Shown here: one piece after another, positions 22,376-35,000 of the stretch
Layout: each line of letters opens with the position of its first letter
Numbering within the stretch: position 1 is the stretch's first letter
Assembly: GCF_004011695.2 (NCBI RefSeq)
Contig: NC_082406.1
Coordinates: 1,736,001-1,800,000, forward strand
Length of the DNA: 64,000 nucleotides
Origin: Ascochyta rabiei
Lineage: Eukaryota > Ascomycota > Dothideomycetes > Pleosporales > Didymellaceae
Direction: 5' to 3'
Made by a program: the position numbers and the translations under genes
Notes under the pieces: generated by a model
Seen by the model: the letters and a program-made list of their open reading frames with translations, nothing else
Databases searched by the model: none
Told to the model about the DNA's origin: nothing

Positions 22376-22819
22376 CGTGAACCTGTGTGGTCGCGTCGAT
22401 GTGTGTATGGTCTCACCGAGGGTCGGACAGGAGGCGGCTGTGCGGTTGGCGGGCAATTGCGCGAGGGGACGGTGCGTCGTGTTCCGGATTGGGACGCGAT
22501 GAGACAGAGCTTCCAAGGCTGGTGTTGGCAGCTGTGGCCCCCTTGCATAAGCGGGACGCGGGCGTTTGGCGGCCCCACGATCGGCGGCACGTCAACAGTC
22601 CATCAGCCAAGCACAACGGCGTAGTCCGGGAAATCAGTCGCTTTCCATTGCATGCAGATGTAAGCACAACAGTCGCAATGCCACGACCAACGTCGCCCCT
22701 GCGCAGCTCTACACAATGTACACCCCAAACAAACGCGCCCCCCATTCCCCAGAGTCCAAGTCAGGCTAGATCGGCAGAGCTTTTGGAAAGGCAGGCTGAA
22801 ACAAATGAGATCGCGCCGT
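22376..22819. other. Intergenic: mtHMG promoter and BCAT 3' flank
   Basis: 444 bases between two minus-strand genes. Nothing recognisable beyond a short open frame with a random-looking translation. Confidence 0.5.
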
Positions 22820-24232
22820 TCAAGCGAGCTTGTAGCTGTTCAAAGTCAGCACTGCACGGTAGCAGGAGTCGGCGGAAATCTTACCTCCACGGGTGGTCCT
22901 CGTCGCCGTACTGGATGGCCTCCATCCATTCCTTCATCTGAAGCGCAATCGGTCCAGCCTCGATGTGGTCCTCGAGACCGCAGTCTACGAGGCGTCCCCT
23001 CCAGCTGATCTTGCGCACAGGGCTGACAATCGCAGCCGTGCCAGCGCCAAAGATCTCCATCATGCGACCCTCATCGGTCGCATCCGCAATGTCCTTCATC
23101 GTGAACTTCTTCTCAAGGACCTTCCAGCCCTTGGGCTCCAGACGCTCCCTCGCAAGACCCAAGATCGAGTCTCGTGTGACTCCCTCAAGGATGGTTCCGT
23201 CGAGCGGCGCGGTCAGGAGCTCCGGCTGTCCGGTCTCCTTGTTCTTGATCGCGGCGAACAGGTTCATGGTGCCGACCTCGGTGACGTACTCCTCCTCGCC
23301 GAACAGCCAGAGGTTCTGGTGGAAGCCACGGCTGGCGGCCTGCATCTGTGGGACAATGCAGGGCGCGTAGTTGGCTCCGAGCTTCTTGTCTCCAACACCG
23401 CCGGGCCACGCGCGCACAGCGTAGTCGGTGGCCTCGAGCGATACAGCCTTGAAGCCTGTGGGGTAGTATGGGCCAACGGGCGACGCGATCACGTAGAGCA
23501 GTGCGGATGCGGGGGGGCCTACGCCGAGGGTGCGCTGGGTTCCAATCATGGTCGGGCGCAGGTAGAGCGAGTATCCGCGTGCGCTGTCCAGTCATCAGCC
23601 ATCTTCTCATCTTGCCGTCATCGTCGTCGCTGCTTACTCGGGAATGAAGCGTGCATCCTCCTTGACAAACTTGCCAATGAGCTCAATCAAGGCATCTGGG
23701 TCGAAGGTGGGCAAGGCAATGCGTGCCGAAGACTTGTTCAGACGCGCCATGTTCTTGTCCGGCCTGAACAGTCTAATGTTGCCGCTCTTGTCCTTGTAGG
23801 CCTTCATGCCCTCGAAGCATTCAAACGCATAGTGGAACACACACGTCGCCGGGTCGAGACTCAGGTTCTGGTACGGGGTGATGCGCGCCGGCAACCATCC
23901 TTCTGAGGCCGTCCATTCGAGCGAGAGCATGTGATCTGTGACCGTCCGTCAGCTACACGCATGGCTGTGACGCGTGGAGAGCTCGAACCTGTGAAGTTGC
24001 GCCCAAAGATGAGGTCCTCGGGGGGCAGCAGGTCCTTCGGTGAGGTTGTCCGTGTGATGCTGAGCTTTGTCGGGTCAATATCCAGGATCTTGTTGCCCAC
24101 AGAGGCGTCCGCGTGAATGCTGTACGGTCGCTGAGTCCGACATCGCAGTGATGCGCTGAGCGGTGCAGCTGTCGAGCGAAAGGCGCAATTGGAGAGCGAA
24201 GAAAGCAACCGTGACGATCGCTGCTGCAACAT
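22820..24232 (-). CDS. Branched-chain amino acid aminotransferase, mitochondrial type
   Basis: Exons 24232-23989, 23935-23638, 23583-22885 and 22835-22820 (introns 53, 54 and 49 nt) give 418 aa. This is a PLP enzyme of fold type IV that interconverts Leu, Ile and Val with their 2-oxo acids using glutamate/2-oxoglutarate. Visible family blocks are [46 protein letters not shown], the stretch holding the PLP-binding lysine ([11 protein letters not shown]), [13 protein letters not shown] and the C-terminal [20 protein letters not shown]. The last exon is only 16 nt: reading through its intron would end the protein at HPWR, while splicing gives the usual WSYKL tail. The N-terminus ([20 protein letters not shown]) is a good mitochondrial presequence. 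The exon 1 donor is an atypical GTTCGA. Confidence 0.95.
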
Positions 24233-24751
24233 GGCGGTAAGAGTGCTGCAAGCTGGGGAAGGACGTGTGGGGATCGATTGCGTTGGGGGAGCTGACTGTC
24301 CTCGAAATGTTGCAGGCTTCTAATCACCGCTTTGACTCGGCTTTCCGCCATCTGCCGCTAACGGCCCTAAAGTCATTGGCCCCTTTGAGCTTCCCTCGTA
24401 AACTCTCCGATATCCGCAAGACGCAGGGCGTGCAGTCCGTGCAACGCTGATAACGGATAGCGGAGGTTATTCACGTCACTAACCCGTGTGCTGGTGGTGG
24501 TACGGACTCATGTAAGCGAATACTGGATATGAACGTGTCTTCTCTAAATTTTGGGAGGCATCTAGAGTGGCCCTACAAAACAGCAAAAAGCATACAGCCA
24601 TCCTTGCGATTGTAGATTAGTATAAATGTCCAAGATACTTTCTGAAACATAATTCAACGCCTCCAAGCACCTCTGTAAGAACAAGATGGAAGAGCTGTCA
24701 CGTGTAGACTTCCTGCAACGCGAAAAATGAACACACATTTGCTCCCTGTTC
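24233..24751. other. Intergenic: BCAT promoter and MFS 3' flank
   Basis: About 520 bases with no gene, RNA or repeat that I can recognise. Confidence 0.5.
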
Positions 24752-26628
24752 TTACCCCTGTGATGACTCCTCAGCTCCTGCAGCTGCTGGTTTGGGGAAC
24801 GTAGGTGCATAAGCACTCTTCTGCCTGATCTTCGCACCTCTCAGATAAAACCACACTGGGACAGGAACCAGCACCGCAGCCAGAATGCCAAGCAGAGTGG
24901 ATGCCCACTGGATACCCATACCCTCGAACATCTGTCTAGCGAAAAGGGGAAACGCAGCTCCGCACAAACTACGCAGGAATGTGTTGGCGGCGATGGCAGA
25001 GGCAGCGAACATCAGATATGCATCGACGAGGTAGTTGAGCGACTGGAGGAAAATGGCGAGGAGACCGAAACCTGTCAGTAACCCGCTCACTGCAGGTACC
25101 GCCCAGTGAACGTTGGGATTATAGCCTGACCACCCAAACCAGAACAAGCCAGCGGAGAAGCACGCCCCTCCAACGATAACCTCCGGAAGACGCCATTCAG
25201 GGATCGGGACGTTGTTGTTGGCAGCGAGCTTCCTCTGGTATCCAGGCTGGCGCAAGAAGATCAACGTTCCAGCGAGCAGCTGTCCAGTGATCATGCCGAA
25301 GAACGGGAGGCCTCCGACACCAAGGTTCATGCCGTGGACGCCTTGGAACACCAACGGATAGGCCGTAAGGAAGAGGTAGAGTAGCCCGTAGATGAAAGCC
25401 ATGTAGATGCTCAGTAGCAGGACGATACGCTCGGTAACCAGCATCTTGAGCGGCCTCGAAAAGTTCTTCTCAACAAGTTCCATTAAGTCGATCTCGATTT
25501 CTTCTTGCTTGGCATGTATACCCCAGTTCTTAGTCCGGCGGCGGAGTTCCGATGCTTTGGCAACGAGAATCTGTGGTGGGTACGACTCAGAGAGAAAAAG
25601 AAGGTTGCAGGCGAAGCAAAAAAAGCCCATGAAGGATACAATATATTCCGTCCAGCGGTAACCAAGGTCAGACATGACGATGAAGCCTCCAATAAACGGA
25701 GCCATCAACGGCCCTGTGAATACCGACACTGAGAAGATGGTGATGGCCATGCCACGAGTGCGGTTGTCGAACATGTCCGAGAAGACAGCGGCGACACAGG
25801 TCAGTGGACAGGCTCCGAAGAAACCACTGAAGAAACGACAGATCAGCAGTGTCTGTAGATCTTTGGAAACCGCGACTGAGATGTTGAAGATGGAGAAACC
25901 AAAGGACGCAATAACGAGCGGTAATCGTCGACCTTTCAGCTCCGAGAATGGCGCCCTACGTAATTTTTAGCATGGGATCGACCCATTGAACACCGTGGAG
26001 CCACTCACCAAAAAATAGGACCAGTTGCAAATCCAAGAACGTACAACGAAGTCGCCAATGTTGCAACAACAGATCCAACATCGTAGATCTGCGCAATGGC
26101 TCCGGTGGCCGACGAAATGATACTCGAACCGAAAGCCGCCGTAAGTGTAGTGAAGCCAAGCATAGCGGCAGTTACAAGTTTCTTCTTGATCGGCCAATTC
26201 TGAGCATGTAGTGGATCGTCATGCCCATCGAATTCCACGACGTAAGCCTCGCGGTCCGGAAGCGGTGGTGGATACGCCTTGCCGGCTCCAAAGGCTGGCA
26301 GGGGTTTCCTGCTCGCTCTACTGCGTAGGCTGGCGCCTACAGTTCCTGAGTGCTGGCTTCGCTGCGTGTGAATTCGACTCAGAGCTGTCTCATGGCGCTC
26401 GAGCTCACCGCCAGTGTCGCGTTGCGTAGATACCCGAGACATGGCGGCATCACGCTCGATGTCTGAGGCTTCCGAGGACGATGTAGAGGCACTTGATACC
26501 GTCGATGTTCGCGCAATTGACTCATGTCTTCCTTCTTTCTCTGCATTTCCCGCTACAGGTCCAAATCGGTCTGGACTGGCGTCTCTCTCTGCTCTCTCGA
26601 TAAGGTTGTCGATGTTAGACTCGACCAT
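24752..26628 (-). CDS. MFS transporter, DHA1 polyamine/drug type
   Basis: Exons 26628-26009 and 25955-24752 (53-nt intron splitting a Trp codon) give 607 aa. The first ~165 residues are a Ser/Arg/Glu-rich cytosolic tail with repeated S-R-[IV]-x-TQR motifs. It is followed by DPLHAQNWPIKKKLV, the hallmark just before TM1 in fungal polyamine/multidrug exporters. Twelve hydrophobic segments follow. Between TM2 and TM3 lies GPIFWAPFSELKGRRLPL, and TM5 contains the antiporter-like GPLMAPFIGGFI. The central loop (ELRRRTKNWGIHAKQEEIE) is long, as usual for the family. The plasma membrane is the expected location. Substrates may be polyamines, azoles or other small toxicants; the sequence does not decide this. 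No secondary-metabolism gene is adjacent. Confidence 0.93.
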
Positions 26629-27931
26629 GTCGTTGGTGTGGTGCGTCGGTACTGGCGAGCTGAAGTGGTTGAAGAACGAACGATGGTCAAGATCCTAGTG
26701 CGCAAGAACGCAAGCAGTGATGCAACCTTTTGACAGCCCCCTTCAGTCCGGTTAACTCCAGAGCTAGCGGGTACCCGCGCTTCTTTCCGGGCACCGGGCG
26801 ATTACGATGGTGGGTCTACTATAGCTTCCAGGGGCTTCGACACTATAAATTTATATTATTCGGAGAGGGAAACCAGAGCAACGATCGGTTCTCACGAACA
26901 TGATAAGAATGGAATCTCCTGCCTCAGATACTTGAGCGCATCGTGAGGTCATAAGAGTGAATGCACCTACAGTGACGTGAAGCAGAGTAAGGTCTTTGGC
27001 AAGGACCAAGCTCACCTACTCGCGAAACGCATGGACTAGCGTTAATGGCTAAGCGGCAAGCTGGTTCCGCGGAACGCAATGAATACGGAGGGAGCCGAGA
27101 ACTGCAGGCTCCACTAACACTGGGTTGATCAGCAATCTTGTTTTCTCTTGGATTCCTGAAGGCACACAGAGGTTCTCTGGTCGAAGCGTTGTGAGCCTAT
27201 GACTACATAGTAGACTAAGTTTTTTTAAACTGCTTCAAAGTCTAGCTACATTACCGATGAGGACCTCCAGGCATGATTGTAGGAACAAGAACCAGGAAAG
27301 AGAGGACGTCGATGACCATCAGGGTCGATGCGCAACGACCAGCACTGGCGCCCGAACGGCGTCCTGTCAAACCCACTTCAACGGCATGCTGTTTCAGAAC
27401 ACCAAATTACTGTGGTCCTCTCTGTACTGAACATTGCTTCACAACTAGTTCCTGGTTCACTATAGTATGGTCATTTGCTCGATACTGCAACCTTGGTGCT
27501 ATAGCGGTTTGCAGATTCTAATTGGAGTCGTTGTCTAACAGCATTCGCCAAGGCCCTCGTACGAGCATCTACGCCGCACTACACGTTCGTCTACTAGACT
27601 CAGGCTTAGGCGCAGAAGTTTGCCACTCAGTAGTCTGTGATCATGCCTGGAGACAACATTCAGTTCTAAGAGCATACATGCTACAGGGCGATGAGCGAAG
27701 CACAGCGTTCTCAGCAGAACAGGGATTGCTGATAGTGCAGCACGTAAGCACGAAGGCTCATGTATTTCACAATGCAGTAGTAGCCTGTGTTGGTGGGTGT
27801 CTGCAGAGCAGAAAAGACTGGCATGTCTGCCAAGTCGTGATTTGTTTTGTCGTCTAGCGGTGCTCATTAAGACGTCAATCCGTAACCGGGCCCAACCTTC
27901 CCATCATAAACATCATAATAAAGGCTTTCTT
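26629..27931. other. Gene-free stretch, about 1.3 kb
   Basis: Holds the MFS promoter on the left and the EFB1 3' flank on the right. Short open frames here show no family resemblance, and I see no tandem or inverted repeats. Confidence 0.5.
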
Positions 27932-28904
27932 CTACAACTTCTGCATAGCAACGACGTCGGTGGACTGGACGTGGTCCTCGAATTCCTCAATCTGCTGCTG
28001 GAGCTCGTCGAGAGAGACCTTGTCGTCCTCAACGACCAAGTTGATCTGGAGCTTCTTGATACCGAAACCAACAGCGACCAGCGTGGAGGCACCCCAGACA
28101 AGACCTTCCTTCTCGATGGAGAGGACGTTGGCCTTGAGCTCGTCCATGTTTGTCTCATCGTCTACGCGTTGTTAGTGGCTGGTCATACTGCAATGGAACA
28201 GCAACTTACCCCAGGGCTTGACGTCGAGGGTGACGATGGACTTGGCAGCAGGCTTTACCTTGCCGGCCTTCTTCTTGTTGTACTCGGCAAGACGCTCAGC
28301 CTTGATGCGCTCGGCCTCCTCGTCGACCTCGTCGTCATCGGAGCCGAACAGGTCGACCTCGTCGTCGTCATCCTCGGCCTCCTTCTCGGGTGCCTTGGCG
28401 GGGTTGAGGGTGAGCTCGCTGGACTCGGGGCCGTAGGCGGTAGCCTCCTTGGTAGGGTCACCGGGGAGGGTCTCGAACTCGCCCTCGAAGGTGAGCAAGT
28501 GGTTGTACCACCTCCAAGCGTAAGGGAACTTCTCGGGGGCAGGGATCTGCTTGATCTGCTGGAAGACCTTGACGTCGGCCTGCGACGGGGTGTAGCTGTG
28601 GATTGTCAGACAATGACTCTGCAGGGAACATTGGACAGAAGCAGGAACAACGAGGGATAGATCAGAGTTGCGACAAGCGCTGTGGTTTTGTATTCAGATA
28701 GCGGGGTCTTAAGCCGCCTCATTAACACGGACCAAATGTTCTCATCACGAAAGGAAGGGGGTTTGTGGTGGTGCAGCAAAAACACAACACAGAGGGGGGA
28801 GCCCATGGTGGGGTAGCAACTTACCCAACGATGTAGCTGCGGGTCTTGACCCAGTTGTTCAGGAGGGTGAGACCTGCGTCGGAAACGAAATCGGTGAAGC
28901 CCAT
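27932..28904 (-). CDS. EFB1: Translation elongation factor 1-beta (eEF1B alpha)
   Basis: Exons 28904-28825, 28595-28210 and 28161-27932 give 231 aa. The N-terminal GST-like part begins [18 protein letters not shown]. The acidic linker [20 protein letters not shown] is the conserved casein-kinase-type segment. The C-terminal guanine-exchange domain contains [39 protein letters not shown] and ends [11 protein letters not shown]. The protein recharges eEF1A with GTP after delivery of aminoacyl-tRNA, in the cytosol. Intron 1 is 229 nt, long for this genome; long 5'-proximal introns are common in highly expressed fungal translation genes. The second intron is 48 nt. It is divergent from HSP78. Confidence 0.96.
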
Positions 28905-29374
28905 GGTTGCGGTTGGTGCGAAGCTGTGGGAGAGAAGATATGCAGTCGCGTTGAATGTGGTGGGAAGAAGGGGGCAGCACTGGGTTTTGTGAAATGAAAA
29001 CTTACTGCGCTCGGAAAACCCACCAACAAGGGGCTAGCGTTTTGCCAAGGATGGACTAAATGCACGTGCTTTCGTTCACGCGTCGGGCGCATTCGAGTCA
29101 ACTGTCGAGTCAACCTTGGAGTCACCTTCTAGACCTGACGCTCTCTGCATTGTTCTCGATTGCCCTGGTCAACCTGCGATTGCTGCTGTCCGTGTTGTGC
29201 TCCAGGGCCCGCCGAGAAGCGTCGCGCGACGTCGTAGAAATTCATCGAACCACCGCGGAGCTTCGAGCTCCAGCTGTGGCCGCGCGCCAGCTATTCAGAA
29301 TATAATCATGCTTTTTCGCTCCATCTGATCTCCCTCGATTTTGCACACATTCAAGTTCATCATTGCGCACCACC
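28905..29374. promoter_or_regulatory. Divergent EFB1/HSP78 intergenic region
   Basis: 470 bp between the two start codons. At 29237-29249 GAA-A-TTC-ATC-GAA resembles a heat-shock element, but the middle TTC is one base out of the canonical 5-bp phase. It would suit HSP78, about 125 bp downstream. No TATA box is clear. The heat-shock element is a weak call. Confidence 0.35.
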
Positions 29375-31732
29375 ATGCTAACAAGCAGAGCGCGTGCCGC
29401 CGCGAGGCGCATCACTGCCAGCCCTCGACCGCTGCCCATCCGCCCTTCGCCACTATGCCGTCCCCCCACGACGCGGTTGAGCCAGTCATCCAACCTGCTA
29501 CGACCAGTCGCAATAGTCAGAGGTTATGCAAGTGGTCGACCGCACCCGCCAGGCGGGACACATCGTATGGACCTGGGCGGTGAGCCAGAGAAGGCTGCAC
29601 TTGAAGAGTTCGGTGTCGACTTGACCGAACGAGCTCGCAACGGAAAGCTCGATCCAGTCATTGGCCGAGATGGCGAAATACAACGGACGATACAGATTCT
29701 CTCGAGACGGACCAAGAACAATCCCGTCGTGATAGGACAAGCTGGTACGGGTAAGACAGCCATCATGGAAGGGCTGGCTCAGCGCATCGTCAAGGGCGAT
29801 GTGCCTGAGTCGATCAAAGACAAGCGTGTGATAAGTCTCGATCTCGGTTCCCTCATAGCTGGCGCAAAATTCCGAGGCGACTTCGAAGAGAGGCTGAAGA
29901 GGGTGTTGAAGGAAGTGGAAGAAGCGCAGAAGGGGGTTATCTTGTTCGTCGACGAGCTCCATACACTACTTGGCTTGGGCAAGGCCGAGGGTAGCATCGA
30001 TGCCAGTAACCTGCTGAAGCCAGCCTTGTCTCGTGGCGAGCTTCAGCTGTGCGGCGCGACAACTCTGAACGAGTATCGATTGATCGAGAAGGACGCTGCC
30101 CTCGCGCGACGCTTCCAACCAATTCTAGTCGGTGAACCTACAGTGCAAGATACCATCTCCATCCTGCGTGGCATCAAGGAGCGGTACGAAGTCCATCACG
30201 GTGTAAGGATTACGGATCCGGCCCTGGTAGCCGCTGCAACCTACAGCAACCGATACATTACGGACCGCTTCTTGCCTGACAAGGCCATCGACTTGGTGGA
30301 TGAAGCTGCAAGTGCTCTTCGTCTCCAGCAAGAGAGCAAGCCGGATGCCATCCAGGAACTCGACCGCCAGATTATGACGATTCAGATCGAGTTAGAATCG
30401 CTGCGCAAGGAAACGGACATAACCAGCAAGGAAAGACGTGAGCGCTTGGAAGAGACGCTGAAGCAGAAGCAAGCCGACGTGAAGCTGCTTACGGAGAAGT
30501 GGGAGAAGGAACGTGCCGAGCTCGACGCAATCAAGAACGCGCAGGAAAACCTTGAGAAGGCCAAGGTTGAACTTGAGCAAGCTCGACGTGAGGGCAACTT
30601 TGCCAAAGCTGGACAACTACAGTACAGCACCATACCTGAGTTGGAGCAAAAGCTGCCCAAGGACGATGAGATGGCCGCGGGCGGCCGTCCAGATTCACTG
30701 CTCCACGATTCTGTCACTGCTGAAGATATCGCTTCGGTTGTCTCGCGTTCTACCGGTATCCCGTTGTCTAAACTCAACGCTGGCGATATGGAGAAGCTCG
30801 TCCACATGGAAGATACGCTACGCCAGTACGTCAAAGGGCAAGACGAGGCTCTCACAGCTGTGGCCAATGCCATTCGCATGCAGAGGGCAGGTCTGTCAGG
30901 AGAGAATAGGCCAATTGCGTCTTTCATGATGTTGGGACCCACCGGTGTGGGCAAGACTGAGGTTTGCAAGAGATTGGCGGAGTACCTTTTTAGCACACCT
31001 CAAGCTGTACTTCGCTTTGACATGAGCGAATTCAGCGAAAAACACACTGTGTCACGGCTGATCGGCAGCCCATCTGGATACGTTGGTTACGAAGATGCCG
31101 GTCAGTTAACAGAGGCGGTACGACGCAAGCCCTACGCTGTGCTTTTATTCGACGAGTTTGAGAAAGCACATAAGGATATCTCGACGCTACTCCTCCAGGT
31201 ACTCGACGAAGGCTTCTTGACTGACGCACAAGGCCACAAGATTGACTTCCGGAACACCATCATCGTCATGACATCCAACCTTGGCGCCGACATCATTGTC
31301 GGAGACAATGTCGTAGACTCGACTGGCAAAGAGTCAAGTGAGATTTCGCCCGAGGTTCGCGAGGCGGTCATGGCAGTAACTCAATCCCACTACGCCCCAG
31401 AGTTCATCAATCGCCTTGACGAGTTCATCATTTTCCGACAATTGTCTCGTGAGGCACTGCGTGACATAGTGGACATCAGGCTGAAGGAGCTCCAACAACG
31501 ATTGGACGATCGTAGGATCGTACTCGATTGCTCGGACGAAGTCAAGCAATGGCTCTGCGACCGAGGATACGACCCAAGGTTTGGCGCACGCCCGCTGAAC
31601 AGGCTCATCGCCAGGGAAATTGGCAACGGTCTAGCAGACAAGATCATTAGAGGAGAGATCAGAAGCGGCAATGTGGCCAAAGTTAGCATCCATGAGGACG
31701 GATCTGGACTCAATGTGGCTGCAGAATCCTGA
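29375..31732 (+). CDS. HSP78: Mitochondrial ClpB-type disaggregase Hsp78
   Basis: Intron-free, 785 aa from the first ATG ([14 protein letters not shown]). The leader is rich in Arg, Ser and Pro up to about RGYASGRP, a matrix-targeting signal. The protein lacks the ClpB/Hsp104 N-terminal substrate domain and enters NBD1 at once, which separates Hsp78 from cytosolic Hsp104. NBD1 has Walker A GQAGTGKT (~residue 120) and Walker [15 protein letters not shown] coiled-coil M domain follows ([18 protein letters not shown] region). NBD2 has Walker A GPTGVGKT (~521), Walker [13 protein letters not shown] and the sensor-2 region [10 protein letters not shown]. With mitochondrial Hsp70 it resolubilises aggregated matrix proteins after heat stress. 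Confidence 0.96.
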   Translation: MLTSRARAAARRITASPRPLPIRPSPLCRPPTTRLSQSSNLLRPVAIVRGYASGRPHPPGGTHRMDLGGEPEKAALEEFGVDLTERARNGKLDPVIGRDGEIQRTIQILSRRTKNNPVVIGQAGTGKTAIMEGLAQRIVKGDVPESIKDKRVISLDLGSLIAGAKFRGDFEERLKRVLKEVEEAQKGVILFVDELHTLLGLGKAEGSIDASNLLKPALSRGELQLCGATTLNEYRLIEKDAALARRFQPILVGEPTVQDTISILRGIKERYEVHHGVRITDPALVAAATYSNRYITDRFLPDKAIDLVDEAASALRLQQESKPDAIQELDRQIMTIQIELESLRKETDITSKERRERLEETLKQKQADVKLLTEKWEKERAELDAIKNAQENLEKAKVELEQARREGNFAKAGQLQYSTIPELEQKLPKDDEMAAGGRPDSLLHDSVTAEDIASVVSRSTGIPLSKLNAGDMEKLVHMEDTLRQYVKGQDEALTAVANAIRMQRAGLSGENRPIASFMMLGPTGVGKTEVCKRLAEYLFSTPQAVLRFDMSEFSEKHTVSRLIGSPSGYVGYEDAGQLTEAVRRKPYAVLLFDEFEKAHKDISTLLLQVLDEGFLTDAQGHKIDFRNTIIVMTSNLGADIIVGDNVVDSTGKESSEISPEVREAVMAVTQSHYAPEFINRLDEFIIFRQLSREALRDIVDIRLKELQQRLDDRRIVLDCSDEVKQWLCDRGYDPRFGARPLNRLIAREIGNGLADKIIRGEIRSGNVAKVSIHEDGSGLNVAAES

Positions 31733-32038
31733 CTCTGAGGAGATTTTACGACGAAACGACTGTAACATAATGTCTACTGTGTATTCCTTCTTGTACAACA
31801 TGTAACGTCATCACATCTAGCAGGTAGACTCAATCTGTCAAAGAAACCAATGCATGGTTCTATTTCTTTCATATTTGCCCTCCACTTAGTTGAGATCTGG
31901 CGACAGGAACGCGCCGTGCGCGCTCAGTCGTGACTTCCTCTTTTGAACTTCCCGCTAGATATTTGCCTCACCTCAACTTCCAGACTCAGTACATACTACG
32001 CGTCCATTGACTCTTCTTCGATCAATACGGGCTACAGC
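31733..32038. other. HSP78-MSH5 intergenic region
   Basis: About 300 bases with no recognisable element. The frame of MSH5 exon 1 is open back to 31943 but without an ATG before 32039. Confidence 0.5.
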
Positions 32039-35000
32039 ATGCCGCTCAAGAAATCGCTTCGGCATCGCTCTATGGCGCGCTCAACATCCGTCATAAGCAC
32101 AGGTACTTCGAGAGCCCGTCGGCAGACTCAAAGAGTACCAGTGGTACAAAGCAGTCCAAGGATTGCCCCTTCGGAAGCCCAGCATGATAATCTGCACAAT
32201 GACGGCAACGACGATACGCTCAGTGAGGTAATCATGGCGGTCGACTTGACACCCCGTGGTACAGTAGGATGTTGTTACTATGTCGCAAGAGATGAGAAGC
32301 TGTGTTTCATGGAAGACATGCAGATCGGCGGCGCCGACATCGTCGATACTTGTAACTGCATTCTCTTCCAAATCGCGCAATTCCTGTGTTGACGTGTTGC
32401 AGTGAAGACATTCATCGATCCCACAGTCATTCTGGTCTCAACAAAGATTGATGATGTTGTCATCGATCATTTTGATCCTGAAGCCAGGAGCGGTGAGCCG
32501 GTCAGTAGCGACAACGATCAGTTCCGTCTGGCTTTTCTGCTCGATATTCGCCCTCCAAGCGAATTCTCTTACGACGGGGCGAGAAGTAAACTTATGACCT
32601 TGAGGTTGGGCGAAGATGACGGCACACGAGTGAGCTTTAACGTGCCAGGTGATCAGCTGGGTGGCTATGAGGATGGGGGCTTGTCCGGGCAGCAGGGCCA
32701 ATTACTTCGACTTGCAGGCTGGATCGATATGGAAAGTCGCATAACGGTAGGCGGGTCAAGTCATTGTTGTCTCAGATCTGATTCAAAGCCTAGGTCGGAT
32801 GTGCGGGTGCGCTTCTTACCTTCCTTCAGCGACGACGTGCTGCTGCGTATTTGCCTGGCGATGATGCCGCGTATACGATGTTTCGCATCAGTACGCTCGA
32901 AATGTTCAGCCTTCGAGAGACCATGTTCATCAACGCAGACACGCTCCATTCGCTCGGCATTGTCGATGCAGAAGCACATCCACATTCACACAACAGGGGC
33001 CCAAACACCAACTCTGGATCGAAAGAAGGTCTTTCTGTGTACGGATTATTTCACCATCTTGCACGAACACCACAAGGAAAATTCCTACTCCGTCAGTACT
33101 TTCTACGTCCGAGCCTCAACATCAACGTCATCAACGAGAGACTAGACGCTGTGGGCACCCTCTCTCGCTCAGAAAACACATTAGCATTTGACACTCTGGT
33201 ACAAAATATGCAGAGTGTCAGAAACATGCGCACAATGATGATCAACTTAAGGAAGGGCATAGGCGGTTCCGTGCCAGGAAGAAGCGGTCTATCGAGAAGC
33301 GTATGGGCCTCTCTCAGAGGGGTAATAACTGTGTAATCTCCTTTAACTACGTCGTACTGATGTTGACGGTACAGTTCGCATTCCATGCTCTCAAGATCAA
33401 AGATGCGCTAAATGACGTCCTTGGTGGTGACAACCTAACCATCAAAACTAAGGTTGGTGGTTCCATGATTCCTCCAAACTAAAACTGAAACGGGCAGATT
33501 TTCGAAAAATTCGAAAGCTACCATCTTGCTCAAGTTGGCCGAAAGATCAGTGAGACTATAGATTTCGACAAGTCAGCCGAAGAACGAAGAACAGTGATCT
33601 TGCCGGGTATTGACGAAGAGCTGGACCACATGAAGCGAACACTTGATGGACTCGAAGACATTCTCAACCAGGTCGCTGGCAAACTTTCCGAAAGAATGCC
33701 TCCAGATTTGCGAACGTCCCTCAATGTCATCTACTTCCCCCAAATTGGCTTCCTTGCTGTCGTGCCGATGGACCCTGCTACAGGAGCCGCCATGTATGAG
33801 GGAGGCTTTGACAATCCGTGGGAGATAATGTTTTCCGCTGGGTCCGCGAACTACTTTCAGGATCATGAGAAATTTTACTGACTGAAAACTTAGGTGTCAC
33901 GTCTACTTTAAGACTGCTGAGGTAAGGGAAATGGATGATCACTTCGGAGATGTGTACGGTATCGTATCAGACCGTGAAATCGAGATCAGCCACGAACTTG
34001 CGCAATTTGTACTGCAGTACGAGGGTCTATTCACTTCTTGCTCAGATCTATGTGGCGAGCTTGATAGGTATGTTACACATCCACACCATGTAACTTGGGC
34101 TAACAAGCCTTCAGTCTATTGGCTCTTGCGCAAGGTGCAACGACCTACAACCTTGTACGGCCACACATGACTCTCGAAAATATCATTCAAATAAAGAATG
34201 GCCGGTGAGCACAGCTGATCGATAGTTACGCTCTGCATGCTAAACATCAGCACAGTCACATAATCCAAGAACGAACAGCCCCGTCCTTCGTCCCAAATGA
34301 CACCTCTATTGTTGGTGGACCTGGAGATAAAGGATTAGATGCTGGCCAGCAATACGGCTCTTCCAGCGATCTGCAGGGTAACTCCATGACCTACGAAGGA
34401 GGGGCCAGCATGCTCGTCTTGACCGGGCCAAACTACTCCGGGAAGAGCGTTTACTTGAAGCAAGTCGCACTGATCATCTTCATGGCACACGTTGGATGCT
34501 TTGTGCCCGCGGAACGCGCAAGGATCGGGCTGACCGACAAAATCTTATCCCGCGTCACCACCCGCGAAACTGTCTCTCGCGCCCAAAGCGCTTTCATGAT
34601 CGACCTGCAACAGATCTCACTTGCACTCAATCTGGCAACTCGTAGAAGTCTGCTTATTATAGACGAATTTGGAAAGGGAACGGACGCCAGCGATGGAGCG
34701 GGACTGGCTTGTGCAGTTATGGAATATCTACTCAGCCTGGGAGATGAGAGACCAAAGGTTATTGGAGCAACTCACTTCCACGGTAAGCCCAGCAACCTCC
34801 ATGAGGTCGCTTTCTGAGACGTGACAGAGATCTTTGAGACAGGCCTGCTGAGGCCGAGGCCTACTCTTGCCTTTGGGCACCTCGAGGTGAAGGTCGACAC
34901 TGAGGAGTCGCAAGTCGATGACCAGATAACGTATCTGTATAAGTATGATGGCCAGTGTCCCAGTTTTGCGCTTAAAACCTGACGGTGTCCAGTTTCCGTG

